A stretch of DNA of 7,378 bases from positions 1 through 7,378 of the forward strand of contig JAKSKA010000067.1 in assembly GCA_024401915.1 (NCBI GenBank). The letters run 5' to 3'. A program made the translations under genes and the position numbers. Every line of letters begins with the position of its first letter. Positions within the stretch are counted from its first letter, which is position 1. Origin of the DNA: Bacteroidales bacterium. Its GTDB lineage: Bacteria > Bacteroidota > Bacteroidia > Bacteroidales > UBA932. The notes beneath the pieces are model-generated. The model searched no databases. It saw only the letters and a list, made by a program, of their open reading frames with translations, and was not told the origin of the DNA. Of the stretch, positions 5,911 to 7,378 are shown piece after piece.

Positions 5911-6788
5911 CAGTAGTACAATTCGTCCTTATCTGTTCCAACAAGCCGCCCGACCACGCAGAAAGTGCTCACAACACATATCAGGACGCCGGCGGCGACC
6001 ACAATGCCGCAAACAACAATTATGCCCTTCGTGTCCACGACGGCGAGGAGTTCAGGGAACGAGCGGCGCAGCAGGAAGAGCCCGAGATTCAGCACTCCGG
6101 CCGCAACCGCGGCGGAGACGAGGCCCTGCAGGACAGCCGCACGGATGAACGGACGCCGGATGAAGGCGCGGGTGGCGCCGACCAGCTTCATCGTATGGAT
6201 GGTGAAGCGGCGCGCGAACACGTTGATACGCACAGTGTTGTTTATCAGCACAAAAGAAATGAAAAGCAAAACCAGGATAAAGCCGCCCAGAACCAGCGAG
6301 ATCTTCTTCAGATTGGCATTCAGCGCCTCTACCAGCGACTGCTGGCAGGACACCTCGTCCACGAGCGGGGAATCGGCGAGCGCGGCGGTCACCATCGACA
6401 GGCTGTCGGGGGAGACGTAGGCCGCCTTCAGTGTCACATCCACGGACACCGGCACCGGCGAGGCCTCGAACACGTTGAGGAAGTCCTCCCCCAGCATAGC
6501 CTGGAGCTCCCGGGTGCCCTGCTCGCGCGAAACGGGCTTCACGGTGTTGACGAAAGGCTTCGAGAGCAGCGTGGATGCATATTCCTCAGCCGCATCGTCG
6601 TCAGCCTCCTGCTTCAATATGACGGAAACGAGCATATTCTCCTTGAAGTAGTCGGAAACTTCGCGGGCGTTGACGATGAGAAGGGATGCTATGCCCACCA
6701 GCAGAAGGACAAGCGAAATGCTTACCACGCTGGATACGTAGGCGTTAGCCAGCCTGCGTCTCATCATTTTTTTCTCTTTTTTCGCCAT
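5910..6788 (-). CDS. ftsX: Cell division protein FtsX (ABC transporter-like permease)
   Basis: Inner-membrane partner of the ATPase FtsE. FtsEX couples division to activation of periplasmic peptidoglycan hydrolases. The product is 292 residues from the ATG at 6786-6788. The layout is typical: a basic cytoplasmic N-terminus, one membrane helix (about 19-39), a periplasmic domain of about 120 residues, then three helices near 163-183, 207-230 and 246-269. The conserved cytoplasmic MKLVGAT segment (200-206) lies between helices 2 and 3. A TTG codon 12 nt upstream could extend the frame by four residues. I reject it because MAKKEKK is a natural start and the -7 box would overlap the longer start. 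ftsE is not adjacent in this window. It is the first gene of the envelope operon, transcribed from the divergent region shared with the glycogen synthase. Confidence 0.95.
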   Translation of the reverse strand: MAKKEKKMMRRRLANAYVSSVVSISLVLLLVGIASLLIVNAREVSDYFKENMLVSVILKQEADDDAAEEYASTLLSKPFVNTVKPVSREQGTRELQAMLGEDFLNVFEASPVPVSVDVTLKAAYVSPDSLSMVTAALADSPLVDEVSCQQSLVEALNANLKKISLVLGGFILVLLFISFVLINNTVRINVFARRFTIHTMKLVGATRAFIRRPFIRAAVLQGLVSAAVAAGVLNLGLFLLRRSFPELLAVVDTKGIIVVCGIVVAAGVLICVVSTFCVVGRLVGTDKDELYY

Positions 6789-6797
6789 AACGAAAGT

Positions 6798-6805
6798 CAA
6801 AGATA
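6798..6805 (-). promoter_or_regulatory. Bacteroidota -7 box, putative promoter of the ftsX operon
   Basis: The minus strand reads TATCTTTG, matching TAnnTTTG, and ends 9 nt before the ftsX ATG. The transcription start would then be only a few bases upstream of the ATG, so the leader would be very short. No TTTG is seen at the usual -33 distance. Its position makes the alternative upstream TTG start of ftsX unlikely. Confidence 0.5.
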
Positions 6806-6828
6806 CTACAAATTTTGAAATAATTCCG

Positions 6829-6836
6829 TATATTTG
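6829..6836 (+). promoter_or_regulatory. Bacteroidota -7 box, putative glycogen synthase promoter
   Basis: The plus strand reads TATATTTG, matching TAnnTTTG, and ends 5 nt before the ATG at 6842. Transcription would begin at or next to the start codon, giving a leaderless or nearly leaderless mRNA. A TTTG lies upstream at 6814-6817 but is only 11 nt away rather than the usual 19 or so, so no good -33 element is assigned. Confidence 0.45.
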
Positions 6837-6841
6837 CGAAT

Positions 6842-7378
6842 ATGGGTGATTTGAACAAAAAAGTACTGTTCGTGAATTCCGAGATTTTCCCTTATCTCCC
6901 GGAAACGAACATCTCCGGCATCGGCCGCTATCTTCCTCAGGGCATTCAGGAATGCAAGAAGGAGATACGCTCCTTTATGCCGCGCTATGGCTGCATCAAC
7001 GAAAGGAAAAACCAGCTTCACGAAGTCATCAGGCTGTCCGGAATGAACATCATCATCTCCGGCATCGACAGGCCGCTCATCATCAAGGCGGCGTCCGTGT
7101 CCTCGGCCAGGATTCAGGTGTACTTCATCGACATCGAAGACTATTTCCGCAGGAAGGCCGTCTATGGCGACGCGAACGGAAAGCCCTGTCCGGACAATGA
7201 CGAGAGGGCGATCTTCTTCGCCCGCGGAGTGCTCGAGACGGTGAAGAAGCTCCGCTGGGCGCCCGACATCATCCATTGCCAGGGATGGATATCCCACATC
7301 CTTCCCGTTTATCTCAAGAAAGCTTACAGGGACGACCCCATCTTCTCTTCCAGCAAGATAGTGCTCTCGCTTTACGAC
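6842..7378 (+). CDS. Glycogen/starch synthase, GT5 family, N-terminal part (cut by window edge)
   Basis: The first 179 codons of a starch/glycogen synthase of glycosyltransferase family 5, which transfers glucose from a nucleotide sugar to a growing alpha-1,4-glucan in the cytoplasm. It opens with MGDLNKKVLFVNSEIFPY, the usual first beta strand of the GT-B fold. INERKNQLHEVIRLSGM, ERAIFFARGVLE (121-132) and PDIIHCQGW (141-149) follow; these are typical of the GT5 catalytic domain. At the position of the nucleotide-sugar-binding KxGGL motif the sequence is ETNISGIGRYLP, so the lysine and double glycine are not conserved. An in-frame TAA at 6821 and no other start codon before 6842 fix the start. 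The rest of the enzyme, including the second Rossmann domain, lies beyond the right edge. It is divergent from ftsX. Confidence 0.9.
   Translation, partial: MGDLNKKVLFVNSEIFPYLPETNISGIGRYLPQGIQECKKEIRSFMPRYGCINERKNQLHEVIRLSGMNIIISGIDRPLIIKAASVSSARIQVYFIDIEDYFRRKAVYGDANGKPCPDNDERAIFFARGVLETVKKLRWAPDIIHCQGWISHILPVYLKKAYRDDPIFSSSKIVLSLYD

Noticed and set aside
6789..6800. TTG start at 6798-6800 extending FtsX by four residues (MTFV).
   Set aside because: The ATG at 6786-6788 gives a natural MAKKEKK start, and the -7 box at 6798-6805 overlaps the TTG, so the TTG would not be transcribed.
6806..7297. 163-codon open frame on the minus strand within the glycogen synthase, running into the ftsX promoter.
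   Set aside because: The plus frame encodes conserved GT5 sequence throughout. The antisense frame covers the ftsX -7 box region at its end and has no family resemblance.

Overview
The window reads as chromosomal DNA of a Bacteroidota bacterium, most likely of the order Bacteroidales. The lines of evidence are: Bacteroidota-restricted families (DUF3098 next to ftsX and uppP, and a DUF4294 protein); Bacteroidota-type -7 boxes (TAnnTTTG) upstream of three transcription units; the near absence of Shine-Dalgarno sequences; and a glycogen synthase N-terminus of the form typical of this phylum. Nothing looks mobile: I see no transposase, integrase, CRISPR array, tRNA or rRNA.

Region 1 (1-3177, minus strand) is a ribosomal protein operon, read right to left: rplP, rpmC, rpsQ, rplN, rplX, rplE, rpsN, rpsH, and the 5' part of rplF, which runs off the left edge. 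Gene gaps are 1-22 nt and the order is the classic S10-spc order. The genes normally upstream of rplP in the S10 cluster (rpsC, rplV, rpsS, rplB and others) are absent, so the cluster is broken exactly between rpsC and rplP.

Region 2 (3178-3412) is a 235-nt AT-rich intergenic stretch at that break. On the minus strand it carries a TAAATTTG -7 box, a small hairpin at the expected transcription start, an 11-bp inverted repeat upstream of the box, and an 11-codon open frame in the presumed rplP leader. It is best read as the promoter and leader that now drives the ribosomal operon.

Region 3 (3413-6788, minus strand) is a tightly coupled five-gene envelope operon, read right to left: ftsX (cell-division membrane protein), a DUF3098 two-helix membrane protein, uppP (undecaprenyl-diphosphate phosphatase), an lpxH-type phosphatase (lipid A synthesis) and a secreted DUF4294 protein. 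Every junction is a 1-4 nt overlap or a 1-nt gap, so the genes are probably translationally coupled. They link division, peptidoglycan carrier recycling and lipid A synthesis. This region is visibly richer in G+C than the ribosomal region.

Region 4 (6789-6841) is a 53-nt divergent promoter region with one -7 box per strand, each only 5-9 nt from its start codon. Region 5 (6842-7378, plus strand) is the N-terminal 179 codons of a GT5-type glycogen/starch synthase, cut by the right edge.

The genes themselves are ordinary housekeeping genes. The most notable features are the split S10-spc operon with its novel junction, and the very short or leaderless divergent promoters. I did not find a previously undescribed multi-gene system.
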